A DNA stretch of 64,000 nucleotides from Nansenia antarctica (taxonomy: Eukaryota; Chordata; Actinopteri; Argentiniformes; Microstomatidae). Every line of letters starts with the position of its first letter. The first letter of the stretch is position 1. The position numbers and the translations under genes were made by a program. This document shows, one piece after another, positions 40,932 through 52,447 of the stretch. The stretch lies in assembly GCA_963989245.1 (NCBI GenBank), contig OZ022346.1, forward strand, positions 55,765,299 to 55,829,298. The letters are read 5' to 3'. The notes beneath the pieces are model-generated. The model saw nothing but the letters and a program-made list of their open reading frames with translations, ran no database searches and was not told the DNA's origin.

Positions 40932-43613
40932 ATGTCCTTTGATCCTGCTCATAACTGTAACAAAGTAACTGTGTTACTGGTCGAGATGGCAATTTTGCCA
41001 CAGCCTGTCAAGGGTTTAGCTTCGCCTGTTGCTAAGCACCCTTTTACATTTGACCAGGAAAAAGAATTGCTCAAACTGAGATTAGACCAGGAATTTGCAC
41101 TTGAGAAAATGAAATGTGAAATCCAAATGCAAACTGTGGAGTTAGAGAGACATAGGTTGAATTCGATTGAAGACGGTAAAATCAGTAGTGAAGTTTTAAG
41201 TAGTGGGGGTTCTTTTGCTTCCAGGGGAGCAAATAGAGGCTCATTTGATACAGCAGGAAACTTGAAACTTTTACCTAAATTTAATGAAAGGGATCCTGAC
41301 TCGTTTTTTTCGTTGTTTGAGCGCCTCGCTGACACTCGTGGTTGGCCAGATGCTGAACGCACCCTCATGTTACAATGTGTTTTTACAGGTCGAGCACAGT
41401 TGGCATATTCGTCCCTGAGCCGTGAGGATTCTCTGATTTATGAGAAAGTGAAGTCTGCAGTGCTTAAATCTTATGAACAGGTTCCGGAGGCCTACAGACA
41501 GAAGTTCAGGAATTGGAGGAGAAACAAGAGTCAGACACATCTTGAGTTTACAAGAGAAATAGTTTTGCATTTCAATCGCTGGTGCAAGGCGTCTGATGTA
41601 GATGATTTTGATGATTTGTGTGATCTGATTGTACTGGAGCAATTTAAAAATGCTATTCCCCAGAATATAGCCACCTATATTAGTGAAAAGCAGGTGACTA
41701 CTCCTGCTGGAGCTGCTGCGTTGGCAGATGATTTTACATTGATTCATAGCAGGGGTAGGTTTGGAACAGTTGATTCCCCCTCCGAACAGTACACGTCGTC
41801 GGTTCTGAACCACATAGTGAACTGCACCAACTCAGTCACCGTGGACAAACGGGTCCGGGTCTACCCCAACACGAAGCCATGGATGACTGGGAAGGTCCAA
41901 AAACTGATAAATGAGAGGGACAACGCCTTCTTCGCAGGGAAGCGCACACCGCTGTACAGCTCCAGGGCCAACCTAAAGCGCGGCATCAAAGCGGCCAAGG
42001 CAGAGCACAGAGAGAAGATTGAGGAATGCCTCCTGAGCAACGACTCCAGGCGGATGTGGCAGGGGGTTCAGCAGATGACAAACTTCAGAGCCAACAGGCT
42101 CACAGCCGCAGAGGACGACCCCCTGCTGGCGGGAAAGCTGAACACCTTCTACGCCCGGTTCGACGAGGGGCGAACGGAGGTAACCACAACACAGACACCA
42201 CTCTCTCCAGCTCTCAGCAGCCTCACCCTCACAGAGCACGAGGTGAGACGCGTACTGAAGGCGGTGGACCCCAGGAAAGCCTCGGGGCCGGATGGCGTCC
42301 TGGGACGGGTGCTGAGAGACTGCGCCGACCAGCTGGCCGGGGTTTTCACCAACATCTTTAACCAGTCCCTGTCCCAGGCCACCGTCCCACCCTGCCTGAA
42401 AACCTCAACTATCATCCCAGTCCCGAAGAAAAGCACGGTGAGCTGCCTAAACGACTACCGCCCGGTGGCACTCACACCAATCATCATGAAGTGCTTCGAG
42501 AAACTAGTCCGGGCCCACATACTCACACGCCTCCCGCCCAACCTGGATCCATACCAGTTCGCCTACAGAGCCCACAGGTCCACAGAGGACGCCATCGCGA
42601 CGACTCTCCACGCCACTCTATCCCCCCTGGAGAGGGGAAACAGCTACGCGAGACTGCTCTTTGTGGACTTCAGCTCCGCCTTCAACACCATCCTTCCAGA
42701 CAGGCTAGTGACCAAACTACTAGACCTGGGTCTACCACACTCTATATGTGCATGGATCAAGGACTTCCTGACCGACCGCCCCCAGAGGGTGCGGGTGGGC
42801 CCCCACACCTCCACAGCCCTCAGACTCAGCACTGGGTCCCCCCAGGGCTGCGTGCTAAGCCCCATCCTCTACAACCTCTACACCTACGACTTCACCCCCG
42901 TCCACCCCAGCAACTCCATCGTAAAGTTTGCAGACGACACCACCGTGGTGGGATGCATCTCGGGGGGGGACGAGGCGGCGTACAGGGATGAGGTAGAGCA
43001 ACTGAGCAAGCTGTGCAAGGTTAACAACCTGCTGCTGAACAAGTCAAAGTCATGGGAAATCATCGTAGACTTCAGGAGGAAAAAGTCCGAGATCCAGCCC
43101 CTGCTCATCGACGGAGAGAGCGTGGAGAGAGTCTCAACCCTCCGATTCCTGGGGATGCACATGCGGGATGACCTGACCTGGAAGGACAACACAAAAGACA
43201 CCATCAAGAAGGCACAACAGCGGCTATACATCCTGAGAGTCCTCAGGAAGGAACACAGCAAGCAGGAGATACTGGTGACCTTCTACCGCGGCGCAGTGGA
43301 GAGCATCCTCACCTACGGCATCTGCAACTGGTTCTCCAGCTGCACTACCGCGGAGAGAAATGCGCTACAGAGAGTCGTGAGAACAGCACAGAAGATCACC
43401 AGCGCCCCCCTCCCCTCTCTGGAAGAGCTGTACAACACACGCTGTCTCAGGAAGGCCTCCAAGATCTCCAGGGACCCAACCCACCCTGGGTACGAACACT
43501 TTACCCGGCTGCCCTCGAAAAGGCGGTTCAGGACCTTGGCCGCAAGGACAAACAGACTGAAGAACAGCTTCTACCACAGGGCCGTCCAGGCCCTGAACAC
43601 AGCAAAGACCTAG
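40932..43613 (+). CDS. Fused ORF: SCAN-like retroelement Gag joined to LINE reverse transcriptase
   Basis: An uninterrupted 893-codon frame has two unrelated parts. Codons 1 to about 284 are a Ty3/gypsy-type Gag: a charged helical segment, LLPKFNERDPDSFFSLFERL, and a SCAN-like capsid C-terminal domain (about codons 204-272) with LIVLEQFKNAIPQNIATYIS. From about codon 285 (base 41784) it is the L2/Rex1-like LINE: a linker, RT with ASGPDGVLGRVL, the SSAFNTILPD and STGSPQGCVLSPILYN boxes, the catalytic FADD at 666-669, and the C-terminal domain. The LINE endonuclease is absent. SCAN domains are known to derive from Gmr1-like Gag proteins. The junction shares the short word GAACAGT with the LINE. 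Whether it is transcribed is unknown. Confidence 0.85.
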   Translation: MSFDPAHNCNKVTVLLVEMAILPQPVKGLASPVAKHPFTFDQEKELLKLRLDQEFALEKMKCEIQMQTVELERHRLNSIEDGKISSEVLSSGGSFASRGANRGSFDTAGNLKLLPKFNERDPDSFFSLFERLADTRGWPDAERTLMLQCVFTGRAQLAYSSLSREDSLIYEKVKSAVLKSYEQVPEAYRQKFRNWRRNKSQTHLEFTREIVLHFNRWCKASDVDDFDDLCDLIVLEQFKNAIPQNIATYISEKQVTTPAGAAALADDFTLIHSRGRFGTVDSPSEQYTSSVLNHIVNCTNSVTVDKRVRVYPNTKPWMTGKVQKLINERDNAFFAGKRTPLYSSRANLKRGIKAAKAEHREKIEECLLSNDSRRMWQGVQQMTNFRANRLTAAEDDPLLAGKLNTFYARFDEGRTEVTTTQTPLSPALSSLTLTEHEVRRVLKAVDPRKASGPDGVLGRVLRDCADQLAGVFTNIFNQSLSQATVPPCLKTSTIIPVPKKSTVSCLNDYRPVALTPIIMKCFEKLVRAHILTRLPPNLDPYQFAYRAHRSTEDAIATTLHATLSPLERGNSYARLLFVDFSSAFNTILPDRLVTKLLDLGLPHSICAWIKDFLTDRPQRVRVGPHTSTALRLSTGSPQGCVLSPILYNLYTYDFTPVHPSNSIVKFADDTTVVGCISGGDEAAYRDEVEQLSKLCKVNNLLLNKSKSWEIIVDFRRKKSEIQPLLIDGESVERVSTLRFLGMHMRDDLTWKDNTKDTIKKAQQRLYILRVLRKEHSKQEILVTFYRGAVESILTYGICNWFSSCTTAERNALQRVVRTAQKITSAPLPSLEELYNTRCLRKASKISRDPTHPGYEHFTRLPSKRRFRTLAARTNRLKNSFYHRAVQALNTAKT

Positions 43614-43980
43614 GTTCTGGGCCCTGGACAGTCTGGACGGATTGATGGCAGCTGCTGGACTGAAAAAATCAGGTGTAGTGCTGAGGCACAAATATGTACA
43701 TTTCAAGCCTGCAAACTGCGACACTTTAAATAAATGTGCAATAACACTATTGTGCAATATGACAACCCTAGTTGTCTATCTGTACAGTATAGTACAGTGG
43801 ATAGTGTACATAGCCTTTATTTATGTAAACCAGCTCCTTCCCTTCTTGTGATTTTTTTAAAAGTGTTTTATTTTTCTTTCCTAACACCAGGGGAGCCACC
43901 CCTCCTAAATTTCGTTGTTTGGTACCTGTACTGTAGCAATGACAAATAAAGACCATTCATTCATTCATTCATTCATTCAA
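41784..43980 (+). mobile_element. 5'-truncated L2/Rex1-like LINE, second copy
   Basis: Starting at about 41784 the sequence matches the LINE at 20331-23690 through RT and the 3' untranslated region and ends in a CATTCATTC repeat at 43959-43979. It lacks the 5' region and the endonuclease. Its RT frame is intact and joins the upstream Gag frame. The Gag sequence does not resume after the tail. Confidence 0.9.
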
Positions 43981-44597
43981 GAGATGAGTCTTGTGGAACA
44001 TGGGGAGTGACTGCAGTTCTGACAGCCGTGGGAAGCTCATTCCACCAGCGGGGAGGAGCCAGTATAGTGAAGAGAAGTGACCGGGCAGCGTGACTGCCGT
44101 GTTGGCATAGCGGTGGTGTAGCCAATCGGCCAGCCGAGGTGGAGGAGCGGAGTGAACGGGCTACTGTTTAGGGGGTGACCATTGCCCGCAGGTAGGCAGG
44201 GGCTATCCGTTTTGTTGCCTGGTAGGCAAGCACCAGGGTCTTGAATCTGATGCAAGCTGCTATCGGGAGCCAGTGCAAGGTGCGAAGGACATGAGAACAT
44301 TTTGGGAGATTGAACACCAGACGGGCAGCAGCATTCTGGATGAGCTGCAGAGGTCTGATGGCAGAGGCGGGGAACCCGGCCAGGAGTGTGTTGCAGTATT
44401 CAAGGCCGGAGATGACCAGTGACTGGGTCAAAAGTTGCGCTGCTTCTCTGGTGAGGAATGGTCGTATCCTTCTGATGTTGTAAAGGAAGAATCTGCAGGA
44501 GCGTTCTATCACTGCATTGTTCTCCGCACAGGATAGGCAGTTGTCCAGATCACGCCACGGTTCTTGGCTGTCTGGGAGGGGGTTAGTGATGGAGAAG
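43981..44597 (-). mobile_element. L2-like LINE 3' fragment (first of two)
   Basis: The minus strand encodes RSCRFFLYNIRRIRPFLTRE and SALQLIQNAAARL-type sequence like the longer copy at 44.6-46.6 kb, with frameshifts and a more decayed 3' part. Confidence 0.75.
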
Positions 44598-46610
44598 TCT
44601 TGTTTACATTTTTTACATTTTTGGCATTTAGCAGACGCCTTATTCCAAAGCGACTTACAATCAATACATTTGAATACTAAGCATGTGAATCAGCAATCCA
44701 CCATTCGTTGCAGGAAGGGTAATCTAGCTCGGGCCCGGGGCCACTGATAGAAGGAAAAACCTTCTCCCTATCGCCTTCTACTAAAACTTTTTTTATTTTT
44801 ATTTTTTTTTACTGGAGAAACTGAGAAACAGTACAAGGGGGGCAATAGAAGTTCTTAGGGACACAGTAGAGGGGAAAGTGGGTGTCTTTAGGAGACGTAG
44901 TGGTGAGGGTCAGAAGATTTCTCAGGAGGAGCAGTTAAGATGTAACCTGAAGAGATGGGTCTTCAGTCTACGACGGAAGATGGGTAGTGACTCTGCCGTT
45001 CTGACAGCCGTGGGGAGCTCATTCCACCAGCGGGGAGCCAGTGTTGTGAAGAGACGTGATCGGGCAGCCCGACTGCTGTGTAGAGGAGGTGGGGCCAGTC
45101 GGCCAGCCGAGGTGGAGGAGCGGGGTGAGCGGGCAGGGGTTTGGGGGGTTACCATTTCCTTCAGGTAGGCAGGGGCTGTCCCTTTAGCTGCCTGGTATGC
45201 AAGCACCAGGGTCTTGAATCTGATGCGAGCTGCTATCGGGAGCCAGTGCAGGGTGCGAAGGAGAGGGGTGACATGCGAGTATTTGGGGAGGTTGAATACC
45301 AGCCGGGCAGCAGCATTCTGGATGAGCTGCAGAGGTCTAATGGCTGAAGCGGGGAGCCCAGCCAGGAGTACATTGCAGTAATCCAGGCGGGAGATGACCA
45401 GTGCCGGGGTCAAGAGTTGCGCTGCCTCTCTGGTAAGGAATGGTCGTATCCTTCTGATGTTGTAGAGGAAGAATCTGCAGGAGCGAGCCGTTGCTGCAAT
45501 GTTCTCTGCACAGGATAGTCGGTTATCCAGGATCACTCCAAGGTTCTTGGCTGTCAGGGAGGGGGTTACAGTAGAGTTCTCCACTGTGATGGAGAAGTCT
45601 TGGAGAGGGCAGGCTTTCCCGGGGATGAAGAGGAGCTCGGTCTTGTTAAGATTGAGCTTGAGATGGTGGTCAGCCATCCAAGTTGAAATGTCAGCGAGAC
45701 ATGTCAGCGAGACGGGTTACCACGTGTACATCAGACGGGGGGAAGGACAGGAAGAGTTGAGTGTCGTCTGCGTAGCTGTGGTAGGAGAGCCCATGTGAAG
45801 AGATTACCGAGCCAAGAGACTTGGTGTAGAGGGAGAAAAGTAGGGGCCCTAGGACAGAGCCCTGTGGTACCCCAGTGATGAGGGTTCATGGAGAAGACAA
45901 AGATTGTCTCCGAGTCACCTGGTAGGAGTGACCCGCCAGGTAGGAAGCAAGCAAGGAAGCAAGTGTGTGGTGCCAGAGATGCCCAGTTCTGAGAGGATGG
46001 AGAGAAGGATCTGGTGGTTGCCTGTGTCGAAGGGAGCGGACAGGTCCAGGAGAATGAGAACAGAGGAGAGGGAGGAAGCTTGAGAACAGTGGAGGGCCTC
46101 TGTGACAGCAAGGAGAGCAGTCTCAGTGCAATGCCCAGCCTTGAAGCCGGATTGGTTGGGGTCCAGATGTTCCATCTTCCGGAGATAGTCAGTCAGTTGT
46201 TTAGATGCAGCACGTTGAAGGGTTTTGGAAGGGAAGGAGAGAAGGGATACCAGTCTGTAGTTGTGGACAGAGGACGGGTCACAGATAGGTTTCTTGAGGA
46301 GAGGCTTGACTCTGGCTATCATGAAGGCAACCGGGACAGATCCTGTGGATAAGGAGGAGTTGATTACGGTGGTAAGGTAAGAAAGGATGTCAGAGGAAAT
46401 GGATTGAAGAAGAGAGGAGGGGATGGGATCGCGAGGGCAGGTGGTTGCCCGCTTGGATGTGATCAGTGTGAGAATCTCATCAGGGAGAGACTTTTTTTGG
46501 AAGTAGGTGACAAAGTCATGAATGTCATGAATGTGCTGCTGGATGTAGTCTGATCCAGAAAGACAAGTTTCTCTCGAACATTGTTGGCATACTGCATAGA
46601 TGCAAGGCAT
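44598..46610 (-). mobile_element. L2/CR1-like LINE, 5'-truncated and frameshifted
   Basis: On the minus strand, 46610-45915 encodes the RT front part (SSVHNYRLVSLLSFPSKTLQ, SGFKAGHCTETALL). A gap with frame changes follows. Then 45677-44922 encodes the RT end and C-terminal region (LKLNLNKTELLFIPG, LGVILDNRLS, LDYCNVLLAGLP, LHWLPIAARIRFKTL). The 3' untranslated region runs to about 44600 and ends in GTAAGTCGCTTTGGAATAAG and GCGTCTGCCAAATGCC. That tail is shared with the SINEs at 251-440 and 33170-33356, the usual sign that this LINE type mobilises them. Confidence 0.85.
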
Positions 46611-46722
46611 ACTGCCTTGAGGACATCAGGAGCTGGATGAGCAGGACTTTCCTGAAGCTCAACGGCAGCAAAAACGAGGCCCTGCTCATCGGTTCCAAAT
46701 CCATCCTCACCAACACCAGGGG
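46590..46722 (+). mobile_element. Small LINE RT fragment
   Basis: The plus strand reads CLEDIRSWMSRTFLKLNGSK then NEALLIGSKSIL, the region between the catalytic box and thumb in L2-like LINEs. It breaks at the MITE beginning at 46723 and may resume after it. Confidence 0.6.
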
Positions 46723-47623
46723 CCTCATTTATAGAAAGTACTTTGGGGGTAGAAAACCACGTCAAAGTAGTGATTTATAAAATGTCAACGTGAGTCAATT
46801 TGACCGTGGAAACGATTGTAGCTCTACGTCAGGTATTGACTTGACATATGCACATTACCTACTGGTTATGCAGAGTTATTACAGGCATGTGAGCCGCACT
46901 GCCTACTGTAATTCATGCGAAGTGGCTCTTAATAAAATTAACGATGTTGTTATCAGCCGAGAAAATTTGTTTAATTCAAGATTTAAAGGGAACGGATGTT
47001 TATGATTGTATTTCAGTCTTCCTTTATATCCCTCCGGAGCTGTCAAGGCAACGCCATCTCCCCTTCAACATGCCTATAGTGTGCTCCACAACAGACCTTG
47101 CCCGTTCATGCGCTAAATTATACTGGATTTCCTCCGGTGTCTTGGGGTTCGCAAAGGGAGTGAGCAGCCATGTTTTCAATGTCACCTGAATAAGACCATT
47201 ATATTATTATAGTATAAGCATTTGCCTGGTTAGTTGTCATGATCAAATGTGACAAATGCAACTTACAGAGAAGCCACCCTTCTCTGCCCTCTCCCGCTTC
47301 CAGACGAACGCCTACCCTATATTATAGCACTTGGCTTAATTCAGCCGCTATAATTGAGCCGCTATCACAGGGCGTAAATACAAAGCTCATTCACCTGTGT
47401 TCAATTTCAAGTATATTTGGTATTTATAGACGGAATTACATACGCAATTTTAAACAAGCGCAGCCCGTTTCATAAATAATCCATTTAGAAAAATGTGCTT
47501 ACGTGCAAGTTAAAGATGACCTTGGTCATCTTTATAAATCACTACTTTGACGTGGTTTTCTACATACGACACAGATACGATCAAATTTGATCCAAAGTAC
47601 TTTCTATAAATGAGGCCCCAGGT
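46723..47623. mobile_element. 0.9-kb MITE with GGGGCCTCATTTATA ends
   Basis: Ends GGGGCCTCATTTATAGAAAG with AGTACTTTGG (from about 46723) and the complement CCAAAGTACTTTCTATAAATG at 47590-47623 form long inverted repeats. The interior AAACCACGTCAAAGTAGTGA and its complement near 47540 extend the pairing. Related ends occur near 18703-18719, 47703 and 53990-54012. No transposase is encoded. Confidence 0.75.
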
Positions 47624-47929
47624 GAGCAGGGGACAACTCCTACTTTAGAAGCAATTGCACGTGTCGTAGAAAGTGTCCATGAGTGAGTTCTTGAAGGCTG
47701 ACTTGGAGGTGAGTTTGACCTGGGGCCTCATTTATAAAAAAAAGTACTTGAACATTTTACTTGAACACTTTAACTTGCATTATCAACATCACAGCACAAT
47801 TGAAAAATATATGACACAAGAATTCACATTCAAAGGGAAAAAGTTTAATTGTTGTTTATTTTGTTTGGTTATTTGCTGTGGAAAGAACACATTGGTATGT
47901 TTATGTACAACATTTACTGTATTAAGAGT

Positions 47930-48400
47930 ACTTTGCTTTACTTTACTTTTATTTATTTGTATAGCACTTATCAAGACAGCAGTCACAAAGTGCTTCACAG
48001 TACATTTGGTAGTATACAGCATAACACAGCAAGTAAACAGGCAACAAATAAAATATATTTGTATAATTCATAAAATGTAAACAAGCACTTCACAAAAGCA
48101 ATGAAACAAATGATAAAATGATAAAATCAATACAGATATCAAGAAGTAAAACGAGAAAACAACTTATATAAAATAATTGGGTTTTTAAATGTTTTTTAAA
48201 AAAGTGGTACAGACCCAGCTAAACTGACAGTGAGGGGGAGGCGATTCCATAATGTTGGAGCTACAACAGTAAAAGCTCGGCCACCCTTTGTTTTGAGCCT
48301 AGACCGTGGGACAATTAAAAGCCGTTGGTCAGACGATCTAAGTGATCTAGGTGCAATGTATTGTGTTAAAAGATCGGAAATATAGGAGTAAGTAAATTAA
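47930..48400 (-). mobile_element. LINE C-terminal and 3' end fragment
   Basis: The minus strand reads TQYIAPRSLRSSDQRLLIVP, RSRLKTKGGRAF and VAPTLWNRLPLTV, the conserved C-terminal tail of CR1/L2-like ORF2. It is followed by a 3' end with GTGCTATACAAATAAATAAAA. A frameshift breaks it. Confidence 0.7.
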
Positions 48401-48588
48401 ATAAATTAACAAATCTAAATGTATAACATTATAGTGCAATAACATTATACTGCATGAAACAATAAGATAATAAGCAAAAATCGAATGATGTTGTCTCACT
48501 GAATGTACCTACATTAAGGTGTTTCAGTAGATTAAGTCTCGTGGAAAGGAAAGATTGTCAATTTAGAAACTTAATGTGAATTTTGACA

Positions 48589-49378
48589 TTATGATTTTCT
48601 CATGAAGTCAAGTTTGATATTCTCAGTTTTATTTGAAGTTATGTCAGTGGCTGTGGCTTTCATTTCTGTGGAGCCAAACTTGATTTCTAACCTGACTTTG
48701 CGGGCCTTGCCCCCAAGGATGTCAGGCATCGGAACAGTGAAGGAGCCAATCTGTTCTATTCCCCACTCATCTACATACTTGATAGATTTAGGATTGCGTC
48801 TATCTGTGCTGTAAAAGGTGAAGGTCATTCCTGTCTGATCTGTTTTTATGGGAGAGAAGCTGTGCTCCCTGACTTCATCACAACCCACTGACTGATCCAT
48901 ATAAACCAGTTTCTCAAATATGTCATTACACCACTCTCTGTCTTCATTTGTGAACTTCTTTGCAGGTTTGTGCGCGGATTCATCAAAGATGGCAGAAACA
49001 GCAATCCCATAAGTCAGGCCACTTACTCGTGCTGACATCACCTTAGGGTTTACCCCAAAAAGGACAGCTCCCTTGACAATGACCTCCTGGGGATCAAGAG
49101 GGCAGAGCACTTTGCACTGATTTCCAAACTTCTTCTTAATGTGACTCTGCAGGATCTTACTTGAGGCATAACCTCCCACTAAGACAATGAATTCAATCTT
49201 GAAAATATTTTTTCAGGATTTCCTTAAGACTATTAGTTATTCCTCTAAGGCTCTCCTCAAAGAAGGAACACAGTTTCGTACTTGTGATTTTGATTGACCC
49301 TTCATCCCAGGATGCTCCATTGACCTTCTTGAAGAAGCTTTCCATGTCTTGCCTTTTCTGAGCTAATGTTGCCAAGTT
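48589..49378 (-). pseudogene. HSPA12-like (Hsp70 family 12) C-terminal exon with frameshift
   Basis: Minus-strand 49375-49193 encodes KRQDMESFFKKVNGASW to LKEILKKYFQD, and 49179-48589 continues VGGYASSKILQSHIKKKFGN, then LTYGIAVSAIFDESAHKPAK and the C-terminal end at a TAA. Together they match the last exon of HSPA12A/B-like proteins, atypical Hsp70 ATPases expanded in fish; VGGYA is the nucleotide-binding ADENOSINE-2-type motif. The join needs a single-base shift at about 49188. An acceptor-like TTAGCTCAG lies at about 49363-49371. No earlier exon was found before the LINE at 49764. It may be a real gene with a sequence error, or a pseudogene. Confidence 0.8.
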
Positions 49379-49763
49379 AAAAGGGCAGGGTACTCTATGT
49401 CATCATCTGTACGCTTAAGTACAGAGAATTCATACATTATCTTTTGCATCTCGCTGCAGAGTACCAACTAAGAAAATGCTCTTTAATGATTACTAATGAC
49501 AGGGTGTTCATGTCAAGGTTCATTTGGGTCATGTAGGCTGTTTATAGGCAAGGTAAACCTATAAACAGCCTACCGGTACATGATCCACCAGATAACAGTA
49601 CCCAAAGACCCATTTACTTCATATCTTATGCACAAAACTGAATGACTCAACCTGACCACAAATCCTTCAGTGGCAAAAATCCAGTCCAAGCCATGCAAAC
49701 GATTTATGTATTGGTCAAGACAATGGTAATCCTGCATGAACTGTCACTACTTCAGTGCATCCT
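49379..49763. other. Spacer between the HSPA12-like exon and a LINE
   Basis: A small inverted pair (GGCTGTTTATAGGCAAGG and CCTATAAACAGCC) lies at about 49536-49573. No gene. Confidence 0.5.
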
Positions 49764-52306
49764 AATCAACAGCTGAACTCCTTCTACGCCCGGTTCGACG
49801 TGGGGCGAACGGAGGTAACCACAACACAAACACCACTCTCTCCAGCTCTCAGCAGCCTCACCCTCACAGAGCATGAAGTGAGACGCGTGCTGAAGGCGGT
49901 GGACCCCAGGAAAGCCTCTTGGCCGGATGGCGTCCTGGGACGGGTGCTGAGGGACTGCGCCGACCAGCTGGCCGAGGTTTTCACCAACATCTTCAACCAG
50001 TCCCTGTCCCAGGCCACCATCCCACCCTGCCTGAAAACCTCAACTATCATCCCAGTCCCGAAGAAAAGCACGGTGAGCTGCCTAAACGACTACCGCCCGG
50101 TGGCACTCACACCAATCATCATGAAGTGCTTCGAGAAACTAGTCCGGGCCCACATACTCACACGCCTCCTGCCCAACCTGGATCCATACCAGTTCGCCTA
50201 CAGAGCCCACAGGTCCACAGAGGACGCCATCGCGACGACTCTCCACGCCACTCTATCCCACCTGGAGAGGGGAAACAGCTACGCGAGACTGCTCTTTGTG
50301 GACTTCAGCTCTGCCTTCAACACCATCCTTCCAGACAGGCTAGTGACCAAACTACTAGACCTGGGACTATCACACTCTATATGTGCATGGATCAAGGACT
50401 TCCTGTCCGACCGCCCCCAGAGGGTGCGGGTGGGCTCCCACACCTCCACAGCCCTCAGACTCAGCACTGGGTCCCCCCAGGGCTGCGTGCTAAGCCCCAT
50501 CCTCTACAACCTCTACACCTACGACTTCACCCCCGTCCACCCCAGCAACTCCATCGTAAAGTTTGCAGACGACACCACCGTGGTGGGCTGCATCTCGGGG
50601 GGGGACGAGGCGGCGTACAGGGATGAGGTAGAGCAGCTGAGCAAGCTGTGCAAGGTTAACAACCTGCTGCTGAACAAGTCAAAGACCCAGGAAATCATCG
50701 TGGACTTCAGGAGGAAAAAATCTGAGGTCCAGCCCCTGCTCATCGACGGAGAGAGCGTGGAGAGAGTCTCAACCCTCCGATTCCTGGGGGTGCACATACA
50801 GGATGACCTGTCCTGGAAGAACAACACAGCAGCCACCATCAAGAAGGCACAACAGCGGCTCTACTTCCTGAGAGTCCTCAGGAAGGAACACAACAAGCAG
50901 GAGATACTGGTGGCTTTCTACCGCGGCGCAGTGGAGAGCATCCTCACCTACGGCATCTGCAACTGGTTCTCCAGCTGCACAACCGCGGAGAGAAATGCGC
51001 TACAGAGAGTCGTGAGAACAGCCCAGAAGATCACCGGCGCCCCCCTCCCCTCTCTGTGGTCATCCACAAACAATCCATCTCTCAGGTCGCCTCTTACAAA
51101 TATCTTGGGGTTTTCATTGATAACTCACTCACCTGGAGCACTCATGTAGACAGCCTTTGTAGCAGATTACAACAACGACTACACTTCCTACGCCGTCTTA
51201 GAGTTCATGGTGTTGACCCAAAATTTATGCTACTTTTCTACCAGTCTGTCTTAGAGAGTCTCATCAGATACGGCATTACATCTTGGTTTGGTAACCTATC
51301 TGTAAAACTAAGGTCCAAACTGGTCCGACTGATACAGACTGCATGGAAGATCATAGGGGTGAAAGACCACTCATCCCTGCAGTCTATTTTTGAACAGGCT
51401 ACTCTCAGACAGGCTAGTAGAATTCTCATGAATCCCTCCCATGTCCTACATGCAGAGTATGAACTGCTGCCCTCTGGGAGGAGGTTCAGAGTCCCCCGCG
51501 CTAGATTAAATAGATTTAAAAATTCTTTTATTCCCGTTTCTGTTAAACTTTTAAACTGCACCAGATGAATGTAACTTATCTTGCTTATCATTTTATTTCC
51601 ACTCTTGTTTTAATCAGGTCTGCCTTCTGTTTGTGTGCTAATATCCTGTATTGTCTGTTGCTCTTTGTTGGCTGCTGTGGGGTGTAAGCCCAATACAAAT
51701 TTCCCAGTGATGGGACAATAAAGTGACTCTTGACTCTTGACTCTTGACTTGACTCTCTGGAAGAGCTGTACAACACACGCTGTCTCAGGAAGGCCTCCAA
51801 GATCTTCAGAGACCCAACCCACCCTGGGTACGAACACTTTGCCCGGCTGCCCTCGAAAAGGCGGTACAGGACCATGGCCGCAAGGACAAACAGACTGAAG
51901 CTCAGCTTCTACCCCAGGGCCATCCAGGCCCTGAACACAGCAAAGACCTAGGTTCTGGGCCCTGGACAGTCTGGACGGATTGATGGCAGCTGCTGGATTG
52001 AAAAAATCAGGTGTAGTGCTGAGGCACAAATGTGTACATTTCAAGCCTGCAAACTGTGACACTTTAAATGAATGTGCAATAACACTATGTGCAATATGAC
52101 AACCCTAGTCGTCTTATCTGTACAGTATAGTATAGTGGATAGTGTACATAGCCTTTATTTATGTAAACCAGCTCCTTTCCCTTCTTGTTTTTTTTAGTTC
52201 TTTTTTTTTCTTTCCTAGCACCAGGGGAGCCACCCCTCCCAAATGTCGTTGTTTGGTACCTGTACTATAGCAATGACAATAAAGACCATTCATTCATTCA
52301 TTCATA
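49764..52306 (+). mobile_element. L2/Rex1-like LINE, third copy, split by a nested LINE
   Basis: The plus-strand frame from 49755 begins with QQLNSFYARFDVGRTEVTTT and runs through RT (FADDTTVVG intact) to about 51053, where a different LINE fragment is inserted. The same LINE resumes at about 51752 with LEELYNTRCLRKASKI and continues to a CATTCATTC tail at 52288-52306. It is 5'-truncated and interrupted, so inactive. Confidence 0.9.
51054..51751 (+). mobile_element. Nested LINE 3' fragment with GACTCTT microsatellite tail
   Basis: It encodes ISQVASYKYLGVFIDNSLTW through ESLIRYGITSWFGNLSVKLR and RVPRARLNRFKNSFIPV, an ORF2 C-terminus of another jockey-group LINE. It ends in GGGACAATAAAGTGACTCTT and repeats of GACTCTT. 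Host sequence CTCTCT lies at both borders and may be the target duplication. Confidence 0.85.
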
Positions 52307-52412
52307 ATCACACACCAGTGGTGTGACCAGGTATAACCCCAAAGCATTATATTACTCTCAGCAGGATTAATGGTAGTACTCACACAGAAATTAAGTACTG
52401 CAATTGCAGACC

Positions 52413-52447
<35 letters not shown>

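Noticed and set aside
41973..43261. Minus-strand and shifted frames opposite the LINE RT (also at 20.7-22.7 and 49.8-50.8 kb)
   Set aside because: They are shadows of the RT coding strand and recur wherever the LINE occurs.
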